Under the pieces are notes generated by a model that saw only the letters and a list, made by a program, of their open reading frames with translations, was not told the DNA's origin and did no database searches. DNA of 64,000 bases from GCA-2686265 sp036010965. GTDB taxonomy: Bacteria > Planctomycetota > UBA1135 > GCA-002686595. A program made the translations under genes and the position numbers. Below, one piece after another: positions 52,498-60,658 of this stretch; the first letter of the stretch is position 1; each line of letters opens with the position of its first letter. The stretch covers positions 1 through 64,000 of the forward strand of contig DASCMO010000059.1 of the NCBI GenBank assembly GCA_036010965.1. Direction: 5' to 3'.

Positions 52498-53930
52498 GCC
52501 CCGCCGTGCCCGTTCACCTGCCCGTGCTTCGCAGGGGCGTGGAGTACGAGAGCCTCGAGCTGGTGGAGGTAGTGGACCACCGCGACGGGACGCCCCTGGC
52601 GGCCGTAGGCCAGGCCAACGCCGCAATGCTGCGACGCGACCTGCGCAGCGCGCCCAATCCGCTCAGGGCCCTCTCGGTCGCGCGCCTGCTGGAGATCTGC
52701 GCCGAGGCGGGCGAGCGCTTCATGCAGGACGAGTTGCCCCTCGACGGCGCGGGTGCCCTGCAGTCGCCGCAGGACTACGTCGAGGCCCTCAGTGCATCGA
52801 GCGGCCTCCCGCACACCTCTTGCCGCGCCAACATGGCGAAGGTGCACACGGTTCTCTCGCGCATGGAAGAGGTGCTGCGCGGCCTGACGCGCGGGATGGA
52901 CCTCGCGGTGATCGACGAGGGCGTGGGGGAGCAGAACGATGTGAAGGTCTCCTACGCCCGGACCACGGACGTCCTGGGCGTCGTACTCCCGAGCAACTCT
53001 CCGGGGGTGAACTCGATCTGGATGCCGGCGTTCGCCCTCAAGACGGCGGTCGTCCTCAAACCCGGCCGCGAGGAGCCCTGGACGCCCCTGCGCATCGTGC
53101 GCGCGCTCATCGCCGCCGGCGCTCCCGCGGGTGCCTTCGGCTTCTATCCGACGGACCACGAAGGCGCGGCGGCATTGCTGGAGGGCTGTGACCGCGCGCT
53201 GCTCTTCGGCGACGAGCGCACCACCGCGCCCTGGGCGGCGCAGGAGTCCGTGAGCGTCCACGGCCCCGGCCGCAGCAAGATCGTGATCGGAGCCGACGAG
53301 ATCGAGCGCTGGCCCGAGTACCTCGACATGCTCGTGGAGTCCGTGGTCGCCAACGGCGGCCGCAGCTGTGTCAACGCCTCGACGATTCTGGTCCCCGCAC
53401 GCGCCGATGAGCTGGCCGACGCCCTCGCGCGGCGCCTGTGCGACATCGATCCGCGCCCGGCGACCGACCCCGAGGCTGTCCTGAGCGCCTTCGCCGCCCG
53501 CAAGGTAGCGGAGAGCGTGGACGCGACCATCACGCGCGGCGTCGCGAGCGGCGCCGAGGACATCACGGCGCGCCACCGCGACAAGCCGCGCCTGGCCGAA
53601 CTCGAGGGTGGCGCCTACCTGCGCCCGACCGTCGTGCGTTGCGGGGAGCTTGATCATCCCCTCGCCAGGACCGAGTTCCTCTTCCCCTTCGTCAGCGTCG
53701 TCGAGATCGACGAGCGGCAACTGGTCGATTCCCTCGGTCCTTCGCTGGTCGTGACGGCCCTGACGCGCGATCCGGCCCTCACGCGCGCCCTCCTCGACTG
53801 CGCCGGTATCGGCCGGCTGAATCTCGGCGCGCTCCCGACGACCCAGATCGACTGGGGCCAGCCCCACGAGGGAAACCTGTTCGAGTTCCTCTACACGCGG
53901 CGCGCGATCTCGCGGGCGGCGGACTGGTAG
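52494..53930 (+). CDS. Acylating-type aldehyde dehydrogenase (acyl reductase, EhpG/LuxC-like role)
   Basis: 478 residues from TTG 52494 (TTGA overlap with the ligase); GTG 52506 is possible. Aldehyde dehydrogenase fold: LPSNSPGVNSIWMPAFALK with the oxyanion Asn168, and the nucleophile Cys292 in NGGRSCVNAST. The usual base Glu of the LELGG motif is absent, and the equivalent strand reads VHGPGRSKIVIG. Loss of that Glu together with a GPG loop is the pattern of CoA-acylating dehydrogenases and acyl reductases, where a thioester replaces hydrolysis. It is therefore likely to run as acyl-adenylate or thioester to aldehyde. Iron alcohol dehydrogenase follows eight bases later. Confidence 0.85.
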   Translation: MSPAVPVHLPVLRRGVEYESLELVEVVDHRDGTPLAAVGQANAAMLRRDLRSAPNPLRALSVARLLEICAEAGERFMQDELPLDGAGALQSPQDYVEALSASSGLPHTSCRANMAKVHTVLSRMEEVLRGLTRGMDLAVIDEGVGEQNDVKVSYARTTDVLGVVLPSNSPGVNSIWMPAFALKTAVVLKPGREEPWTPLRIVRALIAAGAPAGAFGFYPTDHEGAAALLEGCDRALLFGDERTTAPWAAQESVSVHGPGRSKIVIGADEIERWPEYLDMLVESVVANGGRSCVNASTILVPARADELADALARRLCDIDPRPATDPEAVLSAFAARKVAESVDATITRGVASGAEDITARHRDKPRLAELEGGAYLRPTVVRCGELDHPLARTEFLFPFVSVVEIDERQLVDSLGPSLVVTALTRDPALTRALLDCAGIGRLNLGALPTTQIDWGQPHEGNLFEFLYTRRAISRAADW

Positions 53931-53938
53931 GAGCGCGG

Positions 53939-55117
53939 GTGACTGATCCCCTGGCCGGCTTCGACTGGACACCCCCGACGCGCATTGTTCGCGGAGTCGG
54001 CGCGCTGTCGCGTTTGGGAGAGCTCGTCGCAGCCGAGGGCTGCGCGCGCGTCCTGCTGGTGTGCGACGCGGGCTTGCAGGCTGCCGGACATCCCGAGCGT
54101 GCCGTGCAGTTCCTGGAGGAGGCGGGGCTCGCCGTCGAGGTCTTCGACGGAGTGCGCGAGAACCCCACGACGGTGGACGTCGAGGCGGTCCGTGCCTGCG
54201 CGCGCGCGGCCGGCGTTGACGGCTTCGTGGCGGTCGGCGGCGGCAGCAGTATCGATGCAGCCAAGGGCGCGAACTTCCTCCTCACCAACGGCGGCGAGAT
54301 GGCGGACTACCAGGGCAGGGTGGGCGTCGAGCGGCCGCTGCTGCCGCTCTTCGCCGTGCCCACGACCGCCGGGACCGGGAGCGAGATGCAGTCGTTTGCG
54401 TTGATCTCGAGCGAGGCCGACCACGAGAAGATGGCCTGCGGGGATCCGAGCGCGGCGCCGCGCGTGGCGTTGCTCGACGCCGAGCTGTGTCTCTCCATGC
54501 CCCGCGAGGTCACCGCCGTCACCGGTCTGGACGCGATCGGCCACGCGCTTGAGAGCGCCGTGACGAGCGCTCGTAACCCACGCTCGTCTCCCTACTCGAG
54601 CGAGGCCTTTCGCCTGGCGGCGCGCGCTTTCCCGCGCGTGCTCAAGGCGGGCGATGACCTCGAGGCGCGGGGGGACATGCAGTTCGCGGCCGCCCTGGCC
54701 GGGGTCGCTATCGAGGCCTCCATGCTGGGCGCGGCCCACGCCCTGGCGAATCCGCTGACGCGCGCCTTCGACCTTCCCCACGGCCTGGCCGTCGGGCTGT
54801 TGTTGCCCCATGTCGTGCGCTTCAACGCCGCGGATGCGGCGGCCCGGCATACCTACGCCGAACTGGGGCGCATGGTCGAGCCCGACGCCGCGGACGAGGG
54901 CCGGGCGCTGGAGGCCCTGCTGGCCTTCCTGCGGGTGGGCCTGCGGGCGTGCGGCTTGCCGACCGCCCTGTCCGCCTGGGGAGTCAGCGACGAGGCGCTC
55001 GATGATCTGGGAGAGGAGGCGGCGACGCAGTGGACGGCTGGACACAACCCGCGACAGGTGGGGGCGGACGAGTTGACCGGGCTCTATCGCTTGGCGCTCG
55101 ATCCCGTGGGCGACTGA
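53939..55117 (+). CDS. Iron-containing alcohol dehydrogenase
   Basis: 392 residues from GTG 53939, with AGGAG overlapping the previous stop. Class III dehydrogenase: nucleotide loop VGGGSSIDAAKG at about 99-110, PTTAGTGSEMQSF, and metal-binding residues in GLDAIGHALESA and in HALANPLTRAFDLPHGLAVGLLLPHV (three His/Asp ligands as in the family). The N-terminus TRIVRGVGALSRL is typical. Probably reduces the aldehyde made by the preceding gene to an alcohol. Last enzyme of the putative carboxylate-reduction module. Followed by a 49-base gap. Confidence 0.92.
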   Translation: MTDPLAGFDWTPPTRIVRGVGALSRLGELVAAEGCARVLLVCDAGLQAAGHPERAVQFLEEAGLAVEVFDGVRENPTTVDVEAVRACARAAGVDGFVAVGGGSSIDAAKGANFLLTNGGEMADYQGRVGVERPLLPLFAVPTTAGTGSEMQSFALISSEADHEKMACGDPSAAPRVALLDAELCLSMPREVTAVTGLDAIGHALESAVTSARNPRSSPYSSEAFRLAARAFPRVLKAGDDLEARGDMQFAAALAGVAIEASMLGAAHALANPLTRAFDLPHGLAVGLLLPHVVRFNAADAAARHTYAELGRMVEPDAADEGRALEALLAFLRVGLRACGLPTALSAWGVSDEALDDLGEEAATQWTAGHNPRQVGADELTGLYRLALDPVGD

Positions 55118-55166
55118 CGCGCCGGTTTCACCGTAATCTGGCCTCTCCACCGCTCGGTAGCGGATA

Positions 55167-56306
55167 ATGACCCTCATGTTCGCCATCGGTCCGGCCTTCG
55201 CCCTCGTCGCCGCCCTCGGCGCCGGGGCGGATTGGAGCACCTTTCGGGGCGACCCCGCCCAGCGCGGTGTCGCGCCCGGTGAGTTGGCCGATGACCTCGT
55301 CCTGCGCTGGAGATTCGAGACCGGTGCTGGGATCGTCTCCTCGCCCGTCATCGCCGACGGTCGCGTGTTCATCGGATCGGACGACCACCACGTCCACGCC
55401 CTCGACTTCGAGACCGGCGAGCAGCTCTGGAGCTTTCCGACCGAGGACATGATCGAGGCTCCGCCGATGGTGGCCGACGGCGTCGTCTACGTCGGTTCGT
55501 CGGACTTTTTCTTCTACGCCATCGACGCCCGCACTGGCGCTCTGCGCTGGAAGCGCGAGACCGGCGACAAGATCCTGGGTGGTGCCGGGTGGGTGCCCGC
55601 TCGCGAGGGACGCGCCGCGCGCGTCGTCGTCGGCTCCTACGACACGCGGCTCTACTGCTTCGAGGCGAACAGCGGCGAGCCCGTCTGGACTTATCAGACC
55701 GAGAACTATGTCAATGGGACGCCGGCCGTCGCCGAGGGCCGGATCGTCTTCGGTGGATGCGACGCGGCCCTGCACGTGGTCTCGGTGGAGACGGGCGAGG
55801 CGCTCGCTCGCATTGAGATGGGCTCCGACAGCCACATCGCGGGCTCGGCGGGCCTGACGGGCAAGCGCGCCCTCTTCGGACACTACGGCAACGCCTTTGC
55901 CTGCGTCGACATCGAGGCTGGCGAGCTGCTTTGGTCCTACGACGGCGGCCGGCACGCCTTCTTCTCCTCCCCCGCCATCACCGCCGAACGCGTGCTCTTC
56001 GGAGGGCGCGACAAGCAGATGCACTGTGCCCGGCTCTCGGACGGGAAGCCTCTGTGGACCTTCAGGACCCGGCGCAAGGTGGACGGCTCACCCGTCGTGT
56101 GCGGCGACAAGGTCGTCTTCGGGTCGGGAGACGGGCGCATGTACATGTTGCGCCTCGCCGATGGCGAACAGGTGTGGTCCTACGAGATTGGGCGCTCGAT
56201 CTTCTCCTCTCCAGCGGTCGCTGACGGCGTGTTGATCACGGCTTCCCTGGACGGGAGCGTGTACGCCTTCGGCGCGCGGCCCACGCAGGTCGAGGACGAC
56301 CGATGA
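55167..56306 (+). CDS. Secreted PQQ-like beta-propeller protein
   Basis: 379 residues from the ATG at 55167. The second ATG at 55176 (MFAIGPAFALVAALGAGADW) is more likely if GATAAT at 55163-55168 is the -10 element, because the first ATG overlaps it. Signal peptide, then DWSTFRGDPAQRGVA. Seven to eight blades have regular cores (VFIGSDDHHVHALDFETG, VYVGSSDFFFYAIDARTG, VVFGSGDGRMYMLRLADG). No catalytic residues stand out. Same family as the two propellers at 45736 and 48047. It overlaps the radical SAM gene by four bases (ATGA), so it is translated with it. Role unknown, perhaps envelope binding. Confidence 0.88.
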   Translation: MTLMFAIGPAFALVAALGAGADWSTFRGDPAQRGVAPGELADDLVLRWRFETGAGIVSSPVIADGRVFIGSDDHHVHALDFETGEQLWSFPTEDMIEAPPMVADGVVYVGSSDFFFYAIDARTGALRWKRETGDKILGGAGWVPAREGRAARVVVGSYDTRLYCFEANSGEPVWTYQTENYVNGTPAVAEGRIVFGGCDAALHVVSVETGEALARIEMGSDSHIAGSAGLTGKRALFGHYGNAFACVDIEAGELLWSYDGGRHAFFSSPAITAERVLFGGRDKQMHCARLSDGKPLWTFRTRRKVDGSPVVCGDKVVFGSGDGRMYMLRLADGEQVWSYEIGRSIFSSPAVADGVLITASLDGSVYAFGARPTQVEDDR

Positions 56307-57604
56307 CGGGCGACGAGACACGCGTGGGCAACTACTTCGTCTCCAACTACCCGCCCTTCTCTGTCTGGAGCCCCGAAGCAATCGGGACCGTAGATGAGCA
56401 ACTGGAAGCGGCGCCCGCCGCGGACGTTCCCCTCGGCCTCTACATCCACCTGCCCTTCTGCCGCAAGCGCTGCGACTTCTGCTATTTCAAGGTCTACACC
56501 GACAAGAGCAGCGCGGACATCCGCACTTACCTTGATGCGCTGGCGCGCGAGCTCTCGATGTTCGCGACGCGCCCCTATCTGGCGGGCCGTCGGCCGAGCT
56601 TTGTGTACTTCGGCGGCGGGACCCCCTCGTATCTCTCCGCGACCCAGCTGCGGGAGCTGTTCGGCGGCTTGCGCGAGATTCTGAGCTGGGACGCCGCCGA
56701 GGAGATCACCTTCGAGTGCGAGCCGGGGACCCTGCAAAGGCCGAAGATCGAGGCCCTGGCCGAGCTGGGCGTGACGCGCCTGAGCTTGGGGATCGAGAAC
56801 TTTGACCCGCAGATCCTCGAGCTGAACAACCGCGCCCACCGCGCCGAGGAGATTCTGCGAGCGTATGGACTGATCCGCTCGGTGGGGTTCGAGCAGGTCA
56901 ACGTGGACCTGATCGCCGGCATGGTGGGGGAGACCGAAGAGAACTGGGGGCGCTGCATCGAGCAGACGATCGAGCTCCTGCCCGAGAGTGTGACGATCTA
57001 TCAGATGGAGGTTCCCTACAACACGACCCTCTATCAGCGCATGCAGGACGGCGGCGAGCGCGCCGCTCCCGTGGCGGACTGGACCACCAAGCGCGCCTGG
57101 ACGAGCGACGCCTTCGCGCGCCTTGCGGCCTACGGCTATCGCGTTAGCAGCGCCTACACGGCCTGCCGCGACGATCAGGCGCGCTTTCTGTACCGAGACG
57201 CCCTCTGGAGCGGCGCAGACATGCTCGGGATCGGCGTCTCCGCCTTCTCCCACCTGGCCGGCGTGCACTTCCAGAACGAGCACGGAATCGAGGCCTACCA
57301 GAGTCGGATCGAGGTCGGCGACCTGCCGATCCTGCGCGCCCATCGCATGAGCGTCGACGAGCGGCTCGTGCGCGAGTTCATCTTGCAGATGAAGCTCGGT
57401 CGGGTGGAGGTCGGCCGCTTCGAGCGCAAGTTCGGCGTGGATGTACGAGAGCGGTTCGCGGACGCTCTCGCGCGCCAGGCCGGCGAGGGTCTCGTTGAGC
57501 TGGAAGGCGGCGAGGTTCGCACGACCCGCGCGGGCCTGATGCAGATCGACCGCCTGCTGGTGGATTTCTTTCGTGAAGAGCACCGCACCGCTCGCTTCGC
57601 CTGA
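56303..57604 (+). CDS. HemN/HemW-like radical SAM protein (coproporphyrinogen oxidase family)
   Basis: 433 residues from the ATG at 56303. The cluster motif is CRKRCDFC at Cys53, Cys57 and Cys60, within YIHLPFCRKRCDFCYFK. The SAM-binding GGGTPSYLS and the Gly-rich SLGIENFDPQILEL correspond to HemN/HemW-family landmarks. The C-terminal HemN domain covers about 330-433 (EFILQMKLGRVEVGRFERKFG). The HNxxYW-like motif and the His used by HemW for heme are not obvious: YTACRDDQARFLYRD lies in that area. It could be an oxygen-independent coproporphyrinogen dehydrogenase, a heme chaperone or another radical enzyme. The neighbours (propeller, glycosyltransferase, thioesterase) do not suggest heme synthesis. 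Confidence 0.87.
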   Translation: MTGDETRVGNYFVSNYPPFSVWSPEAIGTVDEQLEAAPAADVPLGLYIHLPFCRKRCDFCYFKVYTDKSSADIRTYLDALARELSMFATRPYLAGRRPSFVYFGGGTPSYLSATQLRELFGGLREILSWDAAEEITFECEPGTLQRPKIEALAELGVTRLSLGIENFDPQILELNNRAHRAEEILRAYGLIRSVGFEQVNVDLIAGMVGETEENWGRCIEQTIELLPESVTIYQMEVPYNTTLYQRMQDGGERAAPVADWTTKRAWTSDAFARLAAYGYRVSSAYTACRDDQARFLYRDALWSGADMLGIGVSAFSHLAGVHFQNEHGIEAYQSRIEVGDLPILRAHRMSVDERLVREFILQMKLGRVEVGRFERKFGVDVRERFADALARQAGEGLVELEGGEVRTTRAGLMQIDRLLVDFFREEHRTARFA

Positions 57605-57618
57605 TCCCGCCTTCCCGG

Positions 57619-58926
57619 ATGAAGATCGCGCTGTTCACCCCCGGCACCGGCCACTACCACTGCGGGAGTTGCCTGCGCGACGGCTCCCTGGCGGCGGCCC
57701 TGCGCGGCATCGGCCATGAGGTCCGGATGGTGCCGCTCTACTTGCCGATGGTACTGGAGGGCGACTCGCCCGACCTCGCCGAGCCCGTGCGCATGGGCGG
57801 CATAAACGTCTACCTGCAGCACAGGTGGCCGCTCCTGCGGCGCCTGCCGAGCTTCGTCGCGGACGCCCTCGACGCGCCGGGTCTGCTGCGCTGGGTCGCG
57901 CGCCATAGCAACATGACCGACCCGTCAGGGCTCGGCGCGATGACCCTCTCGGCCCTGGCGGGGGAGCGTGGCCCGATCGCCGCTGAGGTCGACAAGCTCG
58001 TGGCTCGCACTCTCGCGGCCGGCGACGAGCCGGACGTGCTGTGCCTCTCCAACGCCATGCTGCTGGGGACGGCCCGGCGCCTGCGCGAGGCCTTCGGTCG
58101 GCCGATCGTCTGCACCCTCCAGGGCGAGGCTCCCTTCCTGGACGGCTTGCCCGCGCCCTTTCGCGAGCGCGCCTGGGAAACCGTGGCCGAGCGCGTGGAG
58201 GAAGTGGACGCCTTCATCGCCGTCAGTGAGGACTACGGCGCGTTGATGGCGGAGCGCCTCTCCATCCCCTCCGACAAGCTGCGCGTCGTGCACAACGGCG
58301 TGGTGACCTCGGACCTGGCGCGCCTGCGGGGCGTCTGGAGCGGAGCGGATCCGCCCATCCCCCGCATCGGATTCCTGGCGCGCATGTGCCGCGACAAGGG
58401 CCTGCACACCTTGGTGGAGGCCTTCGTCCTCCTGAGCCGTCGCGGACGGGTGCAGGGCGCGCGCCTGGCCCTGGCCGGCACGCTGCTGGCCGAGGACCGC
58501 GGCTTCGTGGACGAGCTGCGCGCGAGCATTGCCCGCGCGGGCCTGGAGTCACAGGTCGATTTCCTGCCCGACATCACGCGCGCCGAGAAGGTCCGCTTCC
58601 TCGATTCCCTCGCCCTGCTCTCCGTCCCCGCGACCTACGGCGAGTCCTTCGGCCTGTACTTGATCGAGGCCCTCGCGGCCGGCGTGCCGGTCGTCCAGCC
58701 GCGCCACGGGGCCTTCCCGGAGCTGATCGAGGCCACCGGCGGGGGCGTCCTGTGCGAGCCCGACGACCCGGCCTCCCTGGCGCAGGCCCTCGAGGACCTC
58801 CTGCTCGACCCGGATCGCGCCCGGGAGCTGGCGGAGCGCGGTCGACGCGTCGCTCTCGAGCGCTTCGATGTCGAGCACATGGCTCGTGGCGTTGCGGACG
58901 TCTGTACAATGCTTGCCACGCGCTGA
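57619..58926 (+). CDS. Glycosyltransferase family 4 protein
   Basis: 435 residues, ATG 57619. GT-B fold: the N-terminal segment MKIALFTPGTGHYHCGSCLRDGSLA with glycine-rich loop, a middle Ser/Thr sensor (VCTLQGEAPFL), and the C-terminal GT4 domain from about 230 (RIGFLARMCRDKGLHTLVEAF). The EX7E motif is in PATYGESFGLYLIEALAAG, followed by the PVVQPRHGAFPELIE loop. An unusual Cys pair at about residues 15-18 is retained. The enzyme transfers a sugar from a nucleotide donor to a lipid or glycan acceptor. 14 bases after the radical SAM gene and seven before the thioesterase, so one transcript is likely. Confidence 0.93.
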   Translation: MKIALFTPGTGHYHCGSCLRDGSLAAALRGIGHEVRMVPLYLPMVLEGDSPDLAEPVRMGGINVYLQHRWPLLRRLPSFVADALDAPGLLRWVARHSNMTDPSGLGAMTLSALAGERGPIAAEVDKLVARTLAAGDEPDVLCLSNAMLLGTARRLREAFGRPIVCTLQGEAPFLDGLPAPFRERAWETVAERVEEVDAFIAVSEDYGALMAERLSIPSDKLRVVHNGVVTSDLARLRGVWSGADPPIPRIGFLARMCRDKGLHTLVEAFVLLSRRGRVQGARLALAGTLLAEDRGFVDELRASIARAGLESQVDFLPDITRAEKVRFLDSLALLSVPATYGESFGLYLIEALAAGVPVVQPRHGAFPELIEATGGGVLCEPDDPASLAQALEDLLLDPDRARELAERGRRVALERFDVEHMARGVADVCTMLATR

Positions 58927-58933
58927 GCACCTC

Positions 58934-59425
58934 ATGCCCTACGAGTTCGAGAACGAGCGAACGATCGAGTTCGCGGAGACGGACATGTCCGGCATCGTCC
59001 ACTTCTCGAACTACTTCCGGTTCATGGAGGAGACCGAGCACGCCTTCTTCCGCTCCCTCGGCCTCACGGTCCACTCCGACGAGGGCGGTGTCATGCGAGG
59101 CTGGGTGCGCGTTCACGCCGAGTGCACCTACCGACGCCCCTTGCGCGACCAGGACCGCATCCGCATCCGGCTGCTCGTGAGCGAGCGCAGCGCGAAGTCC
59201 CTGGCCTTCGAGTTCTCGTTCTTGGGGTCGGATGGATCGCAAGAACCCCTGGCGGGCGGCCGCGTGCGCACGGTCTGCGTCGTGCGTGATGCCGGCGAGG
59301 AGCGCGTGCGCGCCGTGGACATGCCCGCCGATGTCCGGGAGTTAATCGAGGTCGCTCCGCGCGAGAAGATCGAGGCCGCCCGCGCGGCTCTGGAGAGGAA
59401 ACCCCGCGAGGAAGGAGAGGACTGA
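58934..59425 (+). CDS. Acyl-CoA thioesterase, 4HBT (YbgC-like) family
   Basis: 163 residues from the ATG at 58934; a longer frame runs back over the glycosyltransferase. Hotdog fold: the catalytic motif AETDMSGIVHFSNYFRFMEET contains the Asp and the HFSNYFRF helix characteristic of 4-hydroxybenzoyl-CoA thioesterase relatives. VHAECTYRRPLRDQDRIRI and the later GRVRTVCV follow. Hydrolyses short- or medium-chain acyl-CoA or ACP esters. The C-terminus is a charged helix (EKIEAARAALERKPREEGED). Position between glycosyltransferase and membrane genes suggests acyl recycling in envelope lipid work. One base separates it from the next gene. Confidence 0.9.
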   Translation: MPYEFENERTIEFAETDMSGIVHFSNYFRFMEETEHAFFRSLGLTVHSDEGGVMRGWVRVHAECTYRRPLRDQDRIRIRLLVSERSAKSLAFEFSFLGSDGSQEPLAGGRVRTVCVVRDAGEERVRAVDMPADVRELIEVAPREKIEAARAALERKPREEGED

Positions 59426-59426
59426 C

Positions 59427-59975
59427 ATGCCTGTAGAGGACGGCCAATCCGCGAGCCTCTGGCTGACCTTCTCCCTGATGACCGTCGTGACCTGGGGCCT
59501 CTACGGCCTCTTGCTGCACACGGGCCAGGGCGCGATGGCCGATCCGGTGAACGGCCGCTACAAGGCCTTTTTGTGGGTCGGAATTGCCTACTTCCTGATC
59601 GCCGTGGTCGGTCCTGCTGCGATCCTGATCTCCGCCCGCAGCGACTGGGCGATGCCCGCCGGAGGGATCCTCTGGTCGCTCCTGGCAGGGACCTCGGGCG
59701 CGATCGGAGCCTTTTGCGTCCTGCTGGCCTTCGGCGCCCGGGGCCACCCGGCAGCGGTGATGTCGATCATCTTCGCCGGCGCGCCGATCGTGAACGCGAT
59801 CGTGGCGTTGGCTATCCACCCGCCGGCAGGTGGCATCGGCAGCCTGCGCTGGCAGTTCGTCGCGGGCATCCTGATGGCGGCGGGCGGCGGCACCCTGGTG
59901 ACGCTCTACAAGCCGGGGCCGCCTCCTCCCCAGGCGGCCGCGAGCGGCGTCGAGGCCGATAGCGCTCAGCGGTGA
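59427..59975 (+). CDS. Half-size EamA-like membrane protein of unknown function
   Basis: 182 residues, five hydrophobic segments (about 12-32, 48-68, 78-92, 95-125, 143-162). The run GAIGAFCVLLAFGARGHPAAVMSIIFAGAPIVNAIVA and GGILMAAGGGTLVTLYKP resemble one five-helix half of the EamA/DMT transporter family. Only one half is present, so it would act as a dimer or be a truncated relative. The C-terminus is Pro-rich. Coupled by GTGA to the ABC ATPase. Family membership is moderate, function unknown. Confidence 0.65.
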   Translation: MPVEDGQSASLWLTFSLMTVVTWGLYGLLLHTGQGAMADPVNGRYKAFLWVGIAYFLIAVVGPAAILISARSDWAMPAGGILWSLLAGTSGAIGAFCVLLAFGARGHPAAVMSIIFAGAPIVNAIVALAIHPPAGGIGSLRWQFVAGILMAAGGGTLVTLYKPGPPPPQAAASGVEADSAQR

Positions 59976-60658
59976 GCGCGCTGGTCGAGCTCTGCGGCGT
60001 CGCGAAGAGTTTCGGCGGCGAGGGCGGCGAGCCGGCGACCGAGGTCTTGCGCGGCGTGGACCTGTGCGTTGAAGAGGGCGAGTCTGTGGCCGTCGTCGGT
60101 CCTTCCGGTTCGGGCAAGAGCACCCTGCTGCAGTTGATCGGAGCCCTGGCGAGGCCGACGAACGGCACGGTGCGGATCGACGGGGCCGACCTCAGCGCTC
60201 TCGACGACGACGCCCTCGCCGATCTGCGCCAGCGCGCGGTCGGGTTTGTGTTCCAGGCCCATCACCTGCTGCCGCAGTGCTCGGCCCTCGAGAACGTCCT
60301 CGTGCCGACCCTGGCGGTTCCCCGATCCGATCGCGCTCTGGCCGCCGCCCGTGCCCGCGACCTGCTGGACACGGTCGGCCTGGGCGACCGACTGGATCAC
60401 CGACCGGGCACCCTGTCGGGTGGCGAGTGCCAGCGCGTGGCCGTGGTGCGGGCGCTGATCAACGAGCCGCGCCTGCTGCTGGCCGACGAGCCGACCGGCT
60501 CTCTCGATGCGGATTCCGCCGCCCGGATCGGGGCGCTGCTCGGGAAGTTGCACGCCGAGCGGGGCCTGACGCTGATCGTCGTCACCCACTCCGAGGCCCT
60601 GGCGGGGGGTATGCAGCGGCGCCTGATCCTCGGCGAGGGAAGGCTCGCGGAGGGATGA
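59972..60658 (+). CDS. ABC transporter ATP-binding protein (LolD/MacB type)
   Basis: 228 residues from GTG 59972 (GTGA overlap). Walker A is GPSGSGKSTLLQLIGAL at about 44-60, the Q-loop is GFVFQAHHLLPQCSALENV, the signature LSGGECQRVAVVRAL, Walker B LLLADEPTGSLD, and the H-loop THSE. The LLP-x-x-SALENV segment and GSLD are typical of the LolD/FtsE/MacB subfamily, whose partners are FtsX-type permeases working by mechanotransmission rather than import. Partner permease follows in ATGA overlap. Powers lipoprotein release, lipid or peptide export, or a related envelope task. Confidence 0.95.
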   Translation: MSALVELCGVAKSFGGEGGEPATEVLRGVDLCVEEGESVAVVGPSGSGKSTLLQLIGALARPTNGTVRIDGADLSALDDDALADLRQRAVGFVFQAHHLLPQCSALENVLVPTLAVPRSDRALAAARARDLLDTVGLGDRLDHRPGTLSGGECQRVAVVRALINEPRLLLADEPTGSLDADSAARIGALLGKLHAERGLTLIVVTHSEALAGGMQRRLILGEGRLAEG

